Virus record (IMG/VR): IMGVR_UViG_3300009034_000040
Coordinates: 1 to 59,329 of that record
From: a virus
Direction: 5' to 3' (one strand)
DNA length: 59,329 nucleotides
A model generated the notes under the pieces. The model was not told the origin of the DNA and searched no databases. It saw only the letters and a program-made list of their open reading frames with translations. Every line of letters begins with the position of its first letter. Position 1 is the stretch's first letter. Both the position numbers and the translations under genes were made by a program. Of the stretch, positions 1 through 7,924 are shown piece after piece.

Positions 1-555
1 GTTTCTCATCTATGAATTAAGAACTATGAAGTTGTTGATTACTATGCAAGTAAAGTAAATATTAAGCGCAATCATTAACCCTACTAGAATGTAGATTACA
101 GTATAATCCCTTTCTTTCTTAGATTCTCTATACCCTAAATATACTAATAACCCTAGTAGAACAGGTAGAGAAAACTTAAACAATAAATCAGAGAATTGAA
201 TACCGTGAGTATTGAAATGTTGTAAAATAGGATTAGCTTCCACATGACCTATAGAGAGAACTATGTTTGTAGTAATGACATCCATTACAGTTAGAAATAG
301 GAATATACTAAATAATAGTATTGAAGTAATCTCTAGTTTATTCGTCATTTATCTCTTACTCTAATTAAACTAATTTTCTACAACTGTTTCTAATTTCCAA
401 CCGTAAGCTTTAGCATCCCAATGTGTATTTATTATTTCAGTTACATCCCAGTAGCACCGTGATTGAAATTGTCTATCGGGTTGTGTATGTAGAGGAATTA
501 AATAATCTGCTACATAATAATTCTTTTCAATAAATCCTTGTTTTGTTTCGTTAGA
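1..555. repeat. Terminal redundancy, left copy
   Basis: This segment recurs at 58775-59329 with a constant offset of 58774. From about base 145 to base 555 the two copies look identical; between about bases 31 and 145 they differ at many positions. This is what a circular or terminally redundant viral genome gives when assembled past its own start. The divergent patch falls in the 3' half of a small membrane-protein gene, so the two ends may come from two strains. Confidence 0.9.
10..348 (-). CDS. Small membrane protein, DUF5658-like
   Basis: The 112-residue product has three to four hydrophobic segments. Its N-terminal half carries the DVITT and EANPI motifs, typical of the DUF5658 family of small archaeal and bacterial membrane proteins of unknown function. 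It starts at ATG and ends at TAG. It is the last gene of the tail-side transcript before the genome closes on itself. The copy at 58784-59122 has the same N-terminal half but a diverged C-terminal third. A role at the cell envelope is only a guess from the membrane segments. Confidence 0.75.
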   Translation of the reverse strand: MTNKLEITSILLFSIFLFLTVMDVITTNIVLSIGHVEANPILQHFNTHGIQFSDLLFKFSLPVLLGLLVYLGYRESKKERDYTVIYILVGLMIALNIYFTCIVINNFIVLNS

Positions 556-885
556 TAAAACCTTGACTACAACAATTATATTGTGTATAGGTTCCGCTTC
601 TGTATACCACTGGAGCGTATCGGGATTTTGATTAAATATAGAATAGGTTACAGAACCATTCTCCATAGGTTTATTTAATCCTATATGCAATGAAACTTTA
701 ATGTAAACCATAGTATGAGTATCATTCGATACTACCTTTTCGTTGAGATGAAGAATATCAAACCTATCTAACTCTATTAAATCATCTACGCTTGAAGCAC
801 CTGAAAAGATACCACTGATTAATCCTGCACTTAAAGCTAATGCTGCTATACCTACTATGATTATACTCCATTTCTTTTTACTCAT
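370..885 (-). CDS. Signal-anchored secreted or membrane protein, unknown
   Basis: The product is 171 residues from the ATG at 885; an upstream in-frame TTG at 897 would add four. After a lysine-rich start comes one hydrophobic segment (about residues 5-25) ending in small residues, which resembles a signal anchor. The rest is a beta-rich polar domain with several N-x-S/T sequons and a single cysteine, likely outside the membrane. It lies between the tail hub and the DUF5658-like gene. I do not recognise the family. Its 5' end (3' coding part) is repeated at the right end of the window. Confidence 0.6.
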   Translation of the reverse strand: MSKKKWSIIIVGIAALALSAGLISGIFSGASSVDDLIELDRFDILHLNEKVVSNDTHTMVYIKVSLHIGLNKPMENGSVTYSIFNQNPDTLQWYTEAEPIHNIIVVVKVLSNETKQGFIEKNYYVADYLIPLHTQPDRQFQSRCYWDVTEIINTHWDAKAYGWKLETVVEN

Positions 886-957
886 TTTTACACCCAATTA
901 TAATTATCCTTACTAGTTAAAAAACCTTTCTCATTTATTGTTTAACAAAGATACACT

Positions 958-3747
958 TTAACGTTTTTCTTTGTAATTTCTAAGTAACTCTCTTATTCTC
1001 TGATCAAGATTGTAAATTATATCAGCTAGTGATTTCGGTTCTTTCCCTAAACTAAATTCTGCTGAAAGAGAATTATCTGAAGCTCGATAAGTAATATCAA
1101 TCGAATTTATTTTATACGTACTTCCAGTAACCCCAAGTTCATCTAAATCAACTGCTACAGTATTACCAGCCATAGGGTGATAGGTAGTCCAGTCAAGAGT
1201 ATCACTACTAACCTCTAGAGTTATCCGTTCATCTTTAAGAAATGCTAATACAGATTGTGCTCTTGCTTCGCATAAAGCGTCAGCCCATAACAAATCATCA
1301 AATATAACTAATTCTCTTCTTCCATAGGTAGATTGTGAAGTTGTATCTTCAGCAAATCCTCCATCAGTAGCATCTCCTCCCCATCGCTTACCACCAAAAT
1401 ACATCTCGTCAAAATAAGCAGTATAAGTTCCAGCAGCAGCATAAAGCACATAAATTTCTATAAGTGAAATATCGGTCCAATCAAAGTCTGCTCCGATTAA
1501 ATGCCATGAACCTTCATTATCAGCTCCACCTACCAGATGTACTTCTAACCATTCATCAGCATTAGTTACAGGTATAGCTTGAGATTGTGCCCATTTAGTT
1601 CCAGTACCATCATCACTTCTTAAAAATATAGTAAAGTAACTAGGCTTAGTAGCCTCAAAATGTGCTAATAAATAGAAATTTTTATAATCCTCCATAGAGA
1701 AATGTTCCGTAGAAATCAATGGCTTAATAATTCTAAAACCTGTACCTGACGTATTCATAAGTTCCTTGATAGAATAACTACCAACTCTTTTATCTGTACT
1801 CTCAGCCGAGATGGTTGAAGAATCGTTATCATAATAACTCCAGTAACCCCATCCTCCGCTAGGACTTACTTCAAAAACAATAGAATAATTAGCTGTTGTA
1901 AAGGCTCTAACTAAATTAGTAGTAAAGGTTATTTCATCTTCACCACCTGGTCCTGTACCAGCACTAATTGATTCGACTTGTAGAAGTTCCCCTGGCGTTG
2001 CTGAACCATCCTCTAACCATAACCAATCATCAGCAGTAAATTGTGCTCCGTCTCCAGAAGGGATTCTAATTACTGCTTGCGCTGAAGCAGCATTTAAACT
2101 TAATTCACTTTTATTGTAGGGAGTAACCAAATCGGTCCATGTATCTGAATATTCCTGACCATCAGTTTGTAATGGATAAGGTTTGTCTTCTTTACCAAAT
2201 ACCCAGATCTTATTTTTAACTCTAGTAGAATCTTTAAAATATCTATTAAACTGACATTCATCCTGTAAAGTATAGCTCTCAGCCTTAGTTTCCTTAGGAA
2301 AGAATGTAAATTTTCCATCATACTCAATTCTGAAATCATAACCTATAACATCACTAAGATCTGATACTTCTGCTATATATTTTAATATCTCATAAAGTGA
2401 AGTATAAACGTACTCCATCTTAGAAAACGTGGTATCGGTTTCTTTAATTAAATCTAGATAAACATCTCCAGTAGTAGTGTAATCTCTAACCATATTGCTA
2501 ACAAGAGTTAAAGTATTTGTAGATACAGAAGCTACCTGATTGTATTCCCACGTAGCTCCGTCCTCAATCTTTATTAAATCATTAGCAGTAAATTTACTTC
2601 CATCAGTAACCACTAAAGTTTTAGGTGCAGCTCCTATATTCGTATTAGCTCCTATAGGATCGTTTACTCTAGTATGCGTGATTGAACTATAATTATCCAA
2701 CAAATAAGCAACAATAGACTCAGCTTCACCACTCGTCTTCTTATATGAATTATCTGCTGTTCCAACACTAGTAATTAGATCACCATTATATTTTCTAGTC
2801 CAAAACTGATAACCTCTATCTTTCCCTCTAATAATAACAACATTCCTAAAATCCCATTCCTCTAATGAATCCTCATACTGTATCTCCTCGATAATACCTG
2901 TAAATAATCTTGGAGTATTAGCTCCCCTTCCCATATCTAAAGTTATAACTCCTCCATTTGTCAACTGATTCGCTTCAGTAGGATCTAACGCACCATCATA
3001 GCTTGGATTGCCTCTATCTAAAATAATCTCCACATTAGATATCTCTGTTGTAGCACCCAAATGTAAATTCACACCTAAAATTATCTCATCATCAATATCG
3101 GTATCAATCTCTAAGTTTTCTACATAACCATCACACTGATCATTACCATCTCCAGAGTCGTATTGTGTACCAGTAGTTTGTATTACACTATAGCTAGTTA
3201 AAAGATCATCTTCGCCAGTCAAGTCTATCGTAATACTATCCTTTAGTATAGTACGTGCTTTATCCGTATAAATATACACTGTGAAAACATTTGTAACTCT
3301 AGTTATTTTAAGATAATAAATTGTTCCTACATCAAGATCTACTGACGTATCATCCACTACATTATCTGCGTGTGTAAAATATAAATTAAACTCAGTGGTG
3401 GAACTTCCTTTCTCTAATATTACTAAGTAAACTCCTTTACCGGCAGCTACTTTAATTGGAGATCCTGCTGATTCACACACTTGCCATATCATAGTTAAAT
3501 ATTTATTAGCAGCAGTAGCATTAACATCTATCGCATCTAATTCAAAATCCAGTCTATGAATAAAATTCCCACTTACTGTTAAAGTCTTGGATAAATAACA
3601 ATCTTCATTACGTATCATATCAGTCCAAGTAGCTCTAGGAATAGTCTGAGAAAGTTTATTAGTCGTATCCGTCTCTGTCCAAGTAGTGAAATCCATCACT
3701 GAACCTAATGTGAGATCTATCGTAGGTAGAGTTAAAACACCAGTCAT
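958..3747 (-). CDS. Tail hub / baseplate protein with lectin-like domains
   Basis: This very large product (about 929 residues) is the last big tail gene. Residues 20-220 look like a concanavalin/LamG-type beta sandwich. The centre (about 220-520) resembles phage tail hub proteins: a segment defining a measured axis with a FTGIIEEI motif and a GKDRGYQFW stretch. Residues 620-790 look like a carbohydrate-binding jelly roll with an aromatic-rich YFDEMYFGG motif. The C-terminal 130 residues return to hub-like sequence. I chose the ATG at 3747, eight bases after AGAGGT; a GTG precedes it. It probably closes the tail tip and contacts the host surface. The family call rests on layout and pattern, not an alignment. 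Confidence 0.65.
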   Translation of the reverse strand: MTGVLTLPTIDLTLGSVMDFTTWTETDTTNKLSQTIPRATWTDMIRNEDCYLSKTLTVSGNFIHRLDFELDAIDVNATAANKYLTMIWQVCESAGSPIKVAAGKGVYLVILEKGSSTTEFNLYFTHADNVVDDTSVDLDVGTIYYLKITRVTNVFTVYIYTDKARTILKDSITIDLTGEDDLLTSYSVIQTTGTQYDSGDGNDQCDGYVENLEIDTDIDDEIILGVNLHLGATTEISNVEIILDRGNPSYDGALDPTEANQLTNGGVITLDMGRGANTPRLFTGIIEEIQYEDSLEEWDFRNVVIIRGKDRGYQFWTRKYNGDLITSVGTADNSYKKTSGEAESIVAYLLDNYSSITHTRVNDPIGANTNIGAAPKTLVVTDGSKFTANDLIKIEDGATWEYNQVASVSTNTLTLVSNMVRDYTTTGDVYLDLIKETDTTFSKMEYVYTSLYEILKYIAEVSDLSDVIGYDFRIEYDGKFTFFPKETKAESYTLQDECQFNRYFKDSTRVKNKIWVFGKEDKPYPLQTDGQEYSDTWTDLVTPYNKSELSLNAASAQAVIRIPSGDGAQFTADDWLWLEDGSATPGELLQVESISAGTGPGGEDEITFTTNLVRAFTTANYSIVFEVSPSGGWGYWSYYDNDSSTISAESTDKRVGSYSIKELMNTSGTGFRIIKPLISTEHFSMEDYKNFYLLAHFEATKPSYFTIFLRSDDGTGTKWAQSQAIPVTNADEWLEVHLVGGADNEGSWHLIGADFDWTDISLIEIYVLYAAAGTYTAYFDEMYFGGKRWGGDATDGGFAEDTTSQSTYGRRELVIFDDLLWADALCEARAQSVLAFLKDERITLEVSSDTLDWTTYHPMAGNTVAVDLDELGVTGSTYKINSIDITYRASDNSLSAEFSLGKEPKSLADIIYNLDQRIRELLRNYKEKR

Positions 3748-3759
3748 CACATATAACCT

Positions 3760-4287
3760 CTAAATATGGGTTGCTTCTGCAAACCCACCTCTTGTAATCA
3801 TACGTCTATGAGCAGTAACCCGTCTCTGTGTTAAAGTTCCTTTCTCTAATTCTGTATTATATTCTCTCTGTGCTTGCGCAGCGTTCTGAGTTTGCATTGC
3901 CAACACCGCTACCGCTGCTGCTGCTGCTATCGCAACTCCTACCCCCAGAGTCATCAATGAAACGCTCCAAGTCTTAGCTGTTACAAATCCCCATTCAATA
4001 GCAGTTAAAGCCTTAACGGTAGAAGCAACTGCTGACATTACTCCTATAGCTGTACCGAATACCCCAACTGCTGCTGCTTGCTGACTAGACAATAAACCAG
4101 TAACCCTACCTAACGTAGCAAATGAAGTAGCTAATCCACCAACTCTACCCATAGTTGTAAGAACCGTAGACTTGAACCTATTAAAGTTCTTCTCTACACT
4201 ATCAAATGCTTCTTTAGTCTGATCTCTAGCCTTTATAGCCATCCAAAGTGTCGGTCCTGCTCCTGCCACACCTACAGCTGCCATCAT
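3760..4287 (-). CDS. Short tape measure-like protein
   Basis: The product is about 175 residues. It has a helical N-terminal part with the KEAFDSVEKNFN pattern seen in tape measure proteins, then two or three long alanine/valine-rich hydrophobic segments (about residues 70-130), then a short charged tail. It sits between tail-assembly chaperones and the tail hub, where a tape measure is expected. The start is the ATG at 4287, six bases after AAGGAG; the frame is open further upstream. It is far shorter than ordinary tape measures, so it would imply a very short tail if it sets length. It ends with TAG in frame with the hub gene, but that gene has its own ribosome site. Confidence 0.6.
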   Translation of the reverse strand: MMAAVGVAGAGPTLWMAIKARDQTKEAFDSVEKNFNRFKSTVLTTMGRVGGLATSFATLGRVTGLLSSQQAAAVGVFGTAIGVMSAVASTVKALTAIEWGFVTAKTWSVSLMTLGVGVAIAAAAAVAVLAMQTQNAAQAQREYNTELEKGTLTQRRVTAHRRMITRGGFAEATHI

Positions 4288-4721
4288 TCCATCTCCTTTC
4301 TCTTCTTCCACCAAAGTTTAATAGCGTTACTAAGTTTTATATGAGCTTCTTTATCTTTAAATTGTTTTAATTTTCCTTTACTTATATTTAATTTACGTTT
4401 TTCAGAGTATTTCCTACCCGTCATGGTTAAACTAATTTGTTTCTTTTGTTCCTCTGTTATAGGAGATTTCGGATTCTCATTATAATATTTTTTCATTATC
4501 CTGCTTTGTTTCCTTCTTAAACAACTCTCAGAATAAGCCTTTTTATTCGCTAATGATATTCTTTGCTTTCTAGCTTCACTTAATTTACTTCCCGTTAAAC
4601 TTCTAGATATCTTCTTTTTAGTTTCATCTGGTAAATGTCTATGACCCTCAATAAATCTTCCACCCTCATCACGCTTCGCTATAACCCTACCTTTCTTCCA
4701 ATATTCATAATTCCAACTCAA
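4284..4721 (-). CDS. NUMOD3-repeat DNA-binding protein, homing endonuclease-like
   Basis: The 145-residue, lysine-rich product has at least two NUMOD3-type units of the form ETKKKIS...GSKLSE and EEQKKQIS...GRKYSE, preceded by a GGRFIEGH motif. These modules form the DNA-binding part of GIY-YIG and HNH homing endonucleases. No catalytic domain is visible. It starts with TTG at 4721 behind a GGAG site and overlaps the tape measure start by a few bases. Its place between tail genes suggests a mobile intruder that lost its nuclease or works with one encoded elsewhere, such as the HNH gene at 52047. Confidence 0.75.
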   Translation of the reverse strand: MSWNYEYWKKGRVIAKRDEGGRFIEGHRHLPDETKKKISRSLTGSKLSEARKQRISLANKKAYSESCLRRKQSRIMKKYYNENPKSPITEEQKKQISLTMTGRKYSEKRKLNISKGKLKQFKDKEAHIKLSNAIKLWWKKRKEME

Positions 4722-4735
4722 TATTATTATCTCTC

Positions 4736-5131
4736 CTACTCAAACATCTTATTAAGTTTATTAACTATTCTCTTCAATACTCTAAGTACTCCTTCAACTA
4801 CTCTAGGTGTCATTTCTCTTAGATACGTGTTCCAAAAATTTCCCTTCCAAGTCCCGTGTCCTTCAGCTACCCAATAAGCATACTTGGCTAAAGCACCCAT
4901 CTCTAAACCTAAAGGTTTATACGTAGCCAATACATATAGACTTTTCCTTAGATGTCCTGTTCTATCTCTGAATCCTCCAGTAGACTTTAATATTCTTTCT
5001 TCTTTACTTGCTATACGCTGAAATCCTCTATAGAGTCCGTCTTTCATTTCAGGTCCAAACTTCTTTATCGCTGCTCTAAACTCTTCAGCATTCTCAATCT
5101 TAATAGTTAACTCTACATTCATCTCACTCAT
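4736..5131 (-). CDS. HK97 gp10-like head-tail/tail protein
   Basis: The 131-residue product matches the general pattern of the HK97 gp10 family: an amphipathic N-terminus, an RTGHLRKSL motif, then a KYAYWVAEGHG motif and a helical C-terminus. Family members take part in joining head and tail. Its ATG overlaps the TGA of the chaperone extension (ATGA). In most phages this gene lies before the tail tube gene; here it is after the chaperones, an unusual order. Confidence 0.7.
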   Translation of the reverse strand: MSEMNVELTIKIENAEEFRAAIKKFGPEMKDGLYRGFQRIASKEERILKSTGGFRDRTGHLRKSLYVLATYKPLGLEMGALAKYAYWVAEGHGTWKGNFWNTYLREMTPRVVEGVLRVLKRIVNKLNKMFE

Positions 5132-5418
5132 AGGTTACTACCTCTCTTACCTTTCTCTATTTCTCTCTCCACTTCTTTATCAACTGCTAACTGAACATTC
5201 AATAACCGTTCTATCATTAGATTAGAGTAAGGTTTAATCTTAACTGTTATTCGTCTATCCTTAATCAAACTCCATATCAACTCTCTTAAACTAGGTAATT
5301 CTAATTCTCTACCAAATATATCTCCTAAACTTAAGTTAAGACCTGATTCTCCTGACTTAATCATACGGTAAATAGCTAAGTCTGGATGCCCTACCCCACC
5401 CCTAACTGCCCTTTCAAT
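5128..5418 (-). CDS. Tail-assembly chaperone C-terminal extension, made by -1 frameshift
   Basis: This frame stays open from the slippery site at 5418-5424 to a TGA at 5128-5130. Entered by a -1 shift it adds 96 residues to the first 112 of the upstream chaperone, giving a fusion of about 208 residues, the layout of lambda gpG/gpGT. An internal ATG at 5364 could in principle start a separate 78-residue protein, but the 18 codons before it are open and run straight back to the slip site. The segment is helical and unlike anything I can name. Confidence 0.8.
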   Translation of the reverse strand: MERAVRGGVGHPDLAIYRMIKSGESGLNLSLGDIFGRELELPSLRELIWSLIKDRRITVKIKPYSNLMIERLLNVQLAVDKEVEREIEKGKRGSNL

Positions 5419-5753
5419 TTTTTTAATTCTTCTCTATCTTCCACTGAGTAACCATTTACCTTGTCTGCTACAGCCATTAATACTTCACCTAAAGCTGTAG
5501 GTAATCCTTTACTAGTTTCATCCATCAAGTGTTCCAGTGTAATAATCTTAGGTTTCTCTATCAATGTAGCTATTAACATCTTAGCTTGTAGTTCTTTAAG
5601 ATTAACTATGCTCTGTCTAGTAACAGGGTTTACCTTAGTACATTCTGCTGTAAGTCTATTGCTTATTCCCCACGAAATACCTTCAAACAAGTATTTACCC
5701 TTATATTCTTTACCAAATCGTTCATCTAGCTCTATCTCCTTTCTTCTTTCCAC
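5391..5753 (-). CDS. Tail-assembly chaperone (gpG-like)
   Basis: The 120-residue product lies between the tail tube and tape measure genes and is mostly helical, as tail-assembly chaperones are. It starts with GTG at 5753, eight bases after an AGGAG site. The last codons read TTA AAA AAA TTG, followed seven codons later by TAG. The two lysine codons with the preceding A form a perfect A AAA AAA slippery heptamer. In tailed phages such proteins coat the tape measure before the tube polymerises, and a minority of ribosomes make the longer fusion. Confidence 0.8.
   Translation of the reverse strand: MERRKEIELDERFGKEYKGKYLFEGISWGISNRLTAECTKVNPVTRQSIVNLKELQAKMLIATLIEKPKIITLEHLMDETSKGLPTALGEVLMAVADKVNGYSVEDREELKKLKGQLGVG
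5418..5424 (-). promoter_or_regulatory. Programmed -1 ribosomal frameshift site
   Basis: On the minus strand the heptamer is A AAA AAA, positioned so that both AAA triplets are zero-frame codons. Shifting back one base continues with ATT GAA AGG GCA into an open frame that reaches TGA at 5130. The zero frame stops at TAG 21 bases after the slip site. The G-rich stretch directly after it could act as a stimulator, but I see no clear pseudoknot. Confidence 0.8.
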
Positions 5754-5771
5754 AACATCAACTCCTTTTAC

Positions 5772-5852
5772 TTAATTAATCTGTTTATTGTGACATTCAA
5801 TCCACTTATCATGATAGAAATTCATCCACTTTCGTAATTCTTTTTTATTCAT
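5772..5852 (-). CDS. Small protein, 26 residues
   Basis: A short frame with ATG at 5852, preceded by AGGAGTTGATGTC, the same ribosome-site cassette that precedes the chaperone gene below it. The product is charged and aromatic (WMNFYHDKW). It fills the gap between tail tube and chaperone. Its length makes it uncertain; the strong ribosome site is the main support. Confidence 0.4.
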   Translation of the reverse strand: MNKKELRKWMNFYHDKWIECHNKQIN

Positions 5853-5907
5853 TGACATCAACTCCTGTTCGCTTAACTATAAATACAGTCGCTATTAACG
5901 ATCTCTC

Positions 5908-6852
5908 TTAATCTGCTGCATTAGTAATACTTAAAGCTGTAGCCTTAAACGGCAAAGTGACCTCGCATGGAAACTCCGTGATTCTAGTAGATAAAACGCT
6001 ATCATCTAATCTGCAACCTGTAAAGTCAAACCTTGAATGATCAGTCTTATGCAAGTCTATCATGATATCTAAAGCGTTGTTCCCTAAGATGTAGTCGTAA
6101 GCAGTTCTGTTCTCAAAGTAAATAGTTATTTCTCCTCCTAAATCTCTAGCTCCTTTAACTATGTACTTCAATAGTTCTGGATTAGTCGCTTGTATTACTG
6201 GTTTTCTAGATAGTTTATTATCTATATCAATCCTTACTCTTTTAACATTAGTTTGACTAGAATCCCCTCCAGCATCTACATCAAAGAATACTTCAGTGTC
6301 AAATCCTGTTAACGGTAGTGCGTAGGGAACAGTAAGGTTCAAAGGATTACTCTCATAAGTAGGAGTACCACTTCCAGGTTTAGCTACACCAGTAACTACG
6401 TTCTGACCAAAGAACTGACCAGTAGCTACCACCCACCCATCTATTAACCACTCCAAAGAAAGCTTATTGAATTGCATTCCTTTATACCACAACGATACGT
6501 AACTAGGGGTTCCTCCGTAAGTATATAGTACATTAAAGCCTAAACCGTAAGTAGGAAATGTATGAGCGTAAGCTAAGAATGTTATCGGGTCAAATGCTGT
6601 AGCTACTGTTCGTTCTCTTTGAACTATCCATTTAAGCGTTAGTTCTGGTTTCTTCATTCCTGTTCTTATAGCATTTATATCTACACTACCTACTCCTCTA
6701 CTACCCATCTTAGAATAACTACTTAGATTACTTACATCCTGTACTATCCCTATCCACTTAAAAGCTGGATTAACAGCTCCACCACCATCACCGTAAGCAA
6801 CTTCAACTGAGTAATATACTTGACAATGTTGAGGTTCTATCACGGTACTCAT
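5908..6852 (-). CDS. Tail tube (major tail) protein
   Basis: The 314-residue, beta-rich product lies directly before the tail-assembly chaperone pair, the standard place of the tail tube gene. It shows a repeated two-half architecture: KWIGIVQDV near the start and TEFPCEVTLPFKATAL near the end, common in phage tail tube proteins that measure two tube folds. The start ATG at 6852 overlaps the TGA of a small upstream gene. No sheath gene is seen, so the tail is probably non-contractile. Confidence 0.7.
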   Translation of the reverse strand: MSTVIEPQHCQVYYSVEVAYGDGGGAVNPAFKWIGIVQDVSNLSSYSKMGSRGVGSVDINAIRTGMKKPELTLKWIVQRERTVATAFDPITFLAYAHTFPTYGLGFNVLYTYGGTPSYVSLWYKGMQFNKLSLEWLIDGWVVATGQFFGQNVVTGVAKPGSGTPTYESNPLNLTVPYALPLTGFDTEVFFDVDAGGDSSQTNVKRVRIDIDNKLSRKPVIQATNPELLKYIVKGARDLGGEITIYFENRTAYDYILGNNALDIMIDLHKTDHSRFDFTGCRLDDSVLSTRITEFPCEVTLPFKATALSITNAAD

Positions 6853-6980
6853 TTATTCTTTCCCTCCTCTTCCAGCCATTGTTCAATCTTATTTCTTAAA
6901 TCAGGTTTCATTCTTTCTAGAGTAGTCTTCATCTGTGACCAATCTAGTAACTTCCACCATTTATCTTCTTTCTTACTCAA
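6849..6980 (-). CDS. Small tryptophan-rich protein, 43 residues
   Basis: A short frame from TTG at 6980, overlapping the TGA of the tail-terminator gene (TTGA), to TGA at 6849, which overlaps the tail tube ATG. The product is charged and helical with WWKLLDW and QWLEEEG motifs. The tight overlap on both sides supports translation by coupling. Family unknown. Confidence 0.5.
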   Translation of the reverse strand: MSKKEDKWWKLLDWSQMKTTLERMKPDLRNKIEQWLEEEGKNK

Positions 6981-7483
6981 CGATAACACCTTGTTTCAGT
7001 TTCAATAATATGTTTATAAAGGATGGGACGCACAGACGGATCTTCCTCAGAATGATCCCCTGTCGCAATCCAAACATTAATCGAACCAGAAGGAGCACTT
7101 ACCTTAGCTTTTACAAAAGCAAGTACCGCTTCTTTCGCCTTCCACCTAACCAATTCCGGAGTAATAATCTTCTTAGCTGAACCCGTAGTACTATGCTTCT
7201 CCACCACATGAATCGTAATAATTATAGGAGTTCTCTGAACAGTAGTAGCAGTACCTATATATTCCGTAGTTGCTTCTCCACTCTTACAAGTAACAATAAC
7301 ATCATAATCTTGACTACCTCCAAATAAGGCTGTAAGTTTCTCCTTAGCTAAAGTATATGTAACTAGCAAAGTACACGAAGTGCTCCCATCATCTTTGTAA
7401 ATCTCATAGCCAGTAGTTCCAAGTCCTGTACTAGCATTCTTAAGTATACTAACTATAGACTGTAGAGGATCAGTAAGTGACAA
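6977..7483 (-). CDS. Tail terminator-like protein
   Basis: The 168-residue product occupies the slot between the head-closure protein and tail tube where the tail terminator normally lies. It has an N-terminal helix (PLQSIVSILKNA), a beta-rich middle and a C-terminal strand-rich end, consistent with the terminator fold. The tail terminator caps the growing tube and joins it to the head. The call depends mostly on gene order. Confidence 0.5.
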   Translation of the reverse strand: MSLTDPLQSIVSILKNASTGLGTTGYEIYKDDGSTSCTLLVTYTLAKEKLTALFGGSQDYDVIVTCKSGEATTEYIGTATTVQRTPIIITIHVVEKHSTTGSAKKIITPELVRWKAKEAVLAFVKAKVSAPSGSINVWIATGDHSEEDPSVRPILYKHIIETETRCYR

Positions 7484-7522
7484 CTTCTTTTACCTCTGTT
7501 TTTGTTAAAGTCTGCACTCATA

Positions 7523-7894
7523 TCATGCTCCTAAAAATTCAACTCGCTGAAAACATGTAGCTTTATAGTAGTTTCGTTCTCCTCTAAAGAATGCTTCTTC
7601 CACCATTATAACATCGAAGTATTTACTATTCCACAACAGTACATCCTCTTCTGCTACAGCAGACTTCGTTAAAACTACTATAACTTCTAAATCTTTAATA
7701 CCTAACTCAGAATACTCCACTGTTAAAGGCTGACTTCTTACTACAGCAGTAATATCTACTGCTTCTGCCCATTGACTCTCTTTCAAATTAGTTATAGAAT
7801 CTCTACTTGACTCAAAACTATGTACGTAATGCTGAATAGTTTCAGATTGCCCTTTCCGTAGCATTTCATCAAAGTGTGACAACACCAACACCAT
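7523..7894 (-). CDS. Head closure protein-like
   Basis: The 123-residue product has mixed alpha/beta sequence with a run of strands (FDVIMVEEAFF) near its C-terminus, similar to small head-closure or stopper proteins that cover the connector after DNA packaging. It lies between the connector-like gene and the tail terminator-like gene. The assignment is from position and size. Confidence 0.45.
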   Translation of the reverse strand: MVLVLSHFDEMLRKGQSETIQHYVHSFESSRDSITNLKESQWAEAVDITAVVRSQPLTVEYSELGIKDLEVIVVLTKSAVAEEDVLLWNSKYFDVIMVEEAFFRGERNYYKATCFQRVEFLGA

Positions 7895-7924
7895 CCTACG
7901 AATCTATATTAATACCTGTTTATA

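Noticed and set aside
3747-3762. Tape measure gene ends with TAG in frame with the hub gene, as if a second readthrough fusion.
   Set aside because: A ribosome site (AGAGGT) and GTG/ATG starts follow directly, so the hub can start on its own. Same-frame neighbours are expected in a third of cases.
5908-6852. Contractile tail with sheath.
   Set aside because: No second large tail protein lies between the connector and chaperone genes; only one tube gene is present.
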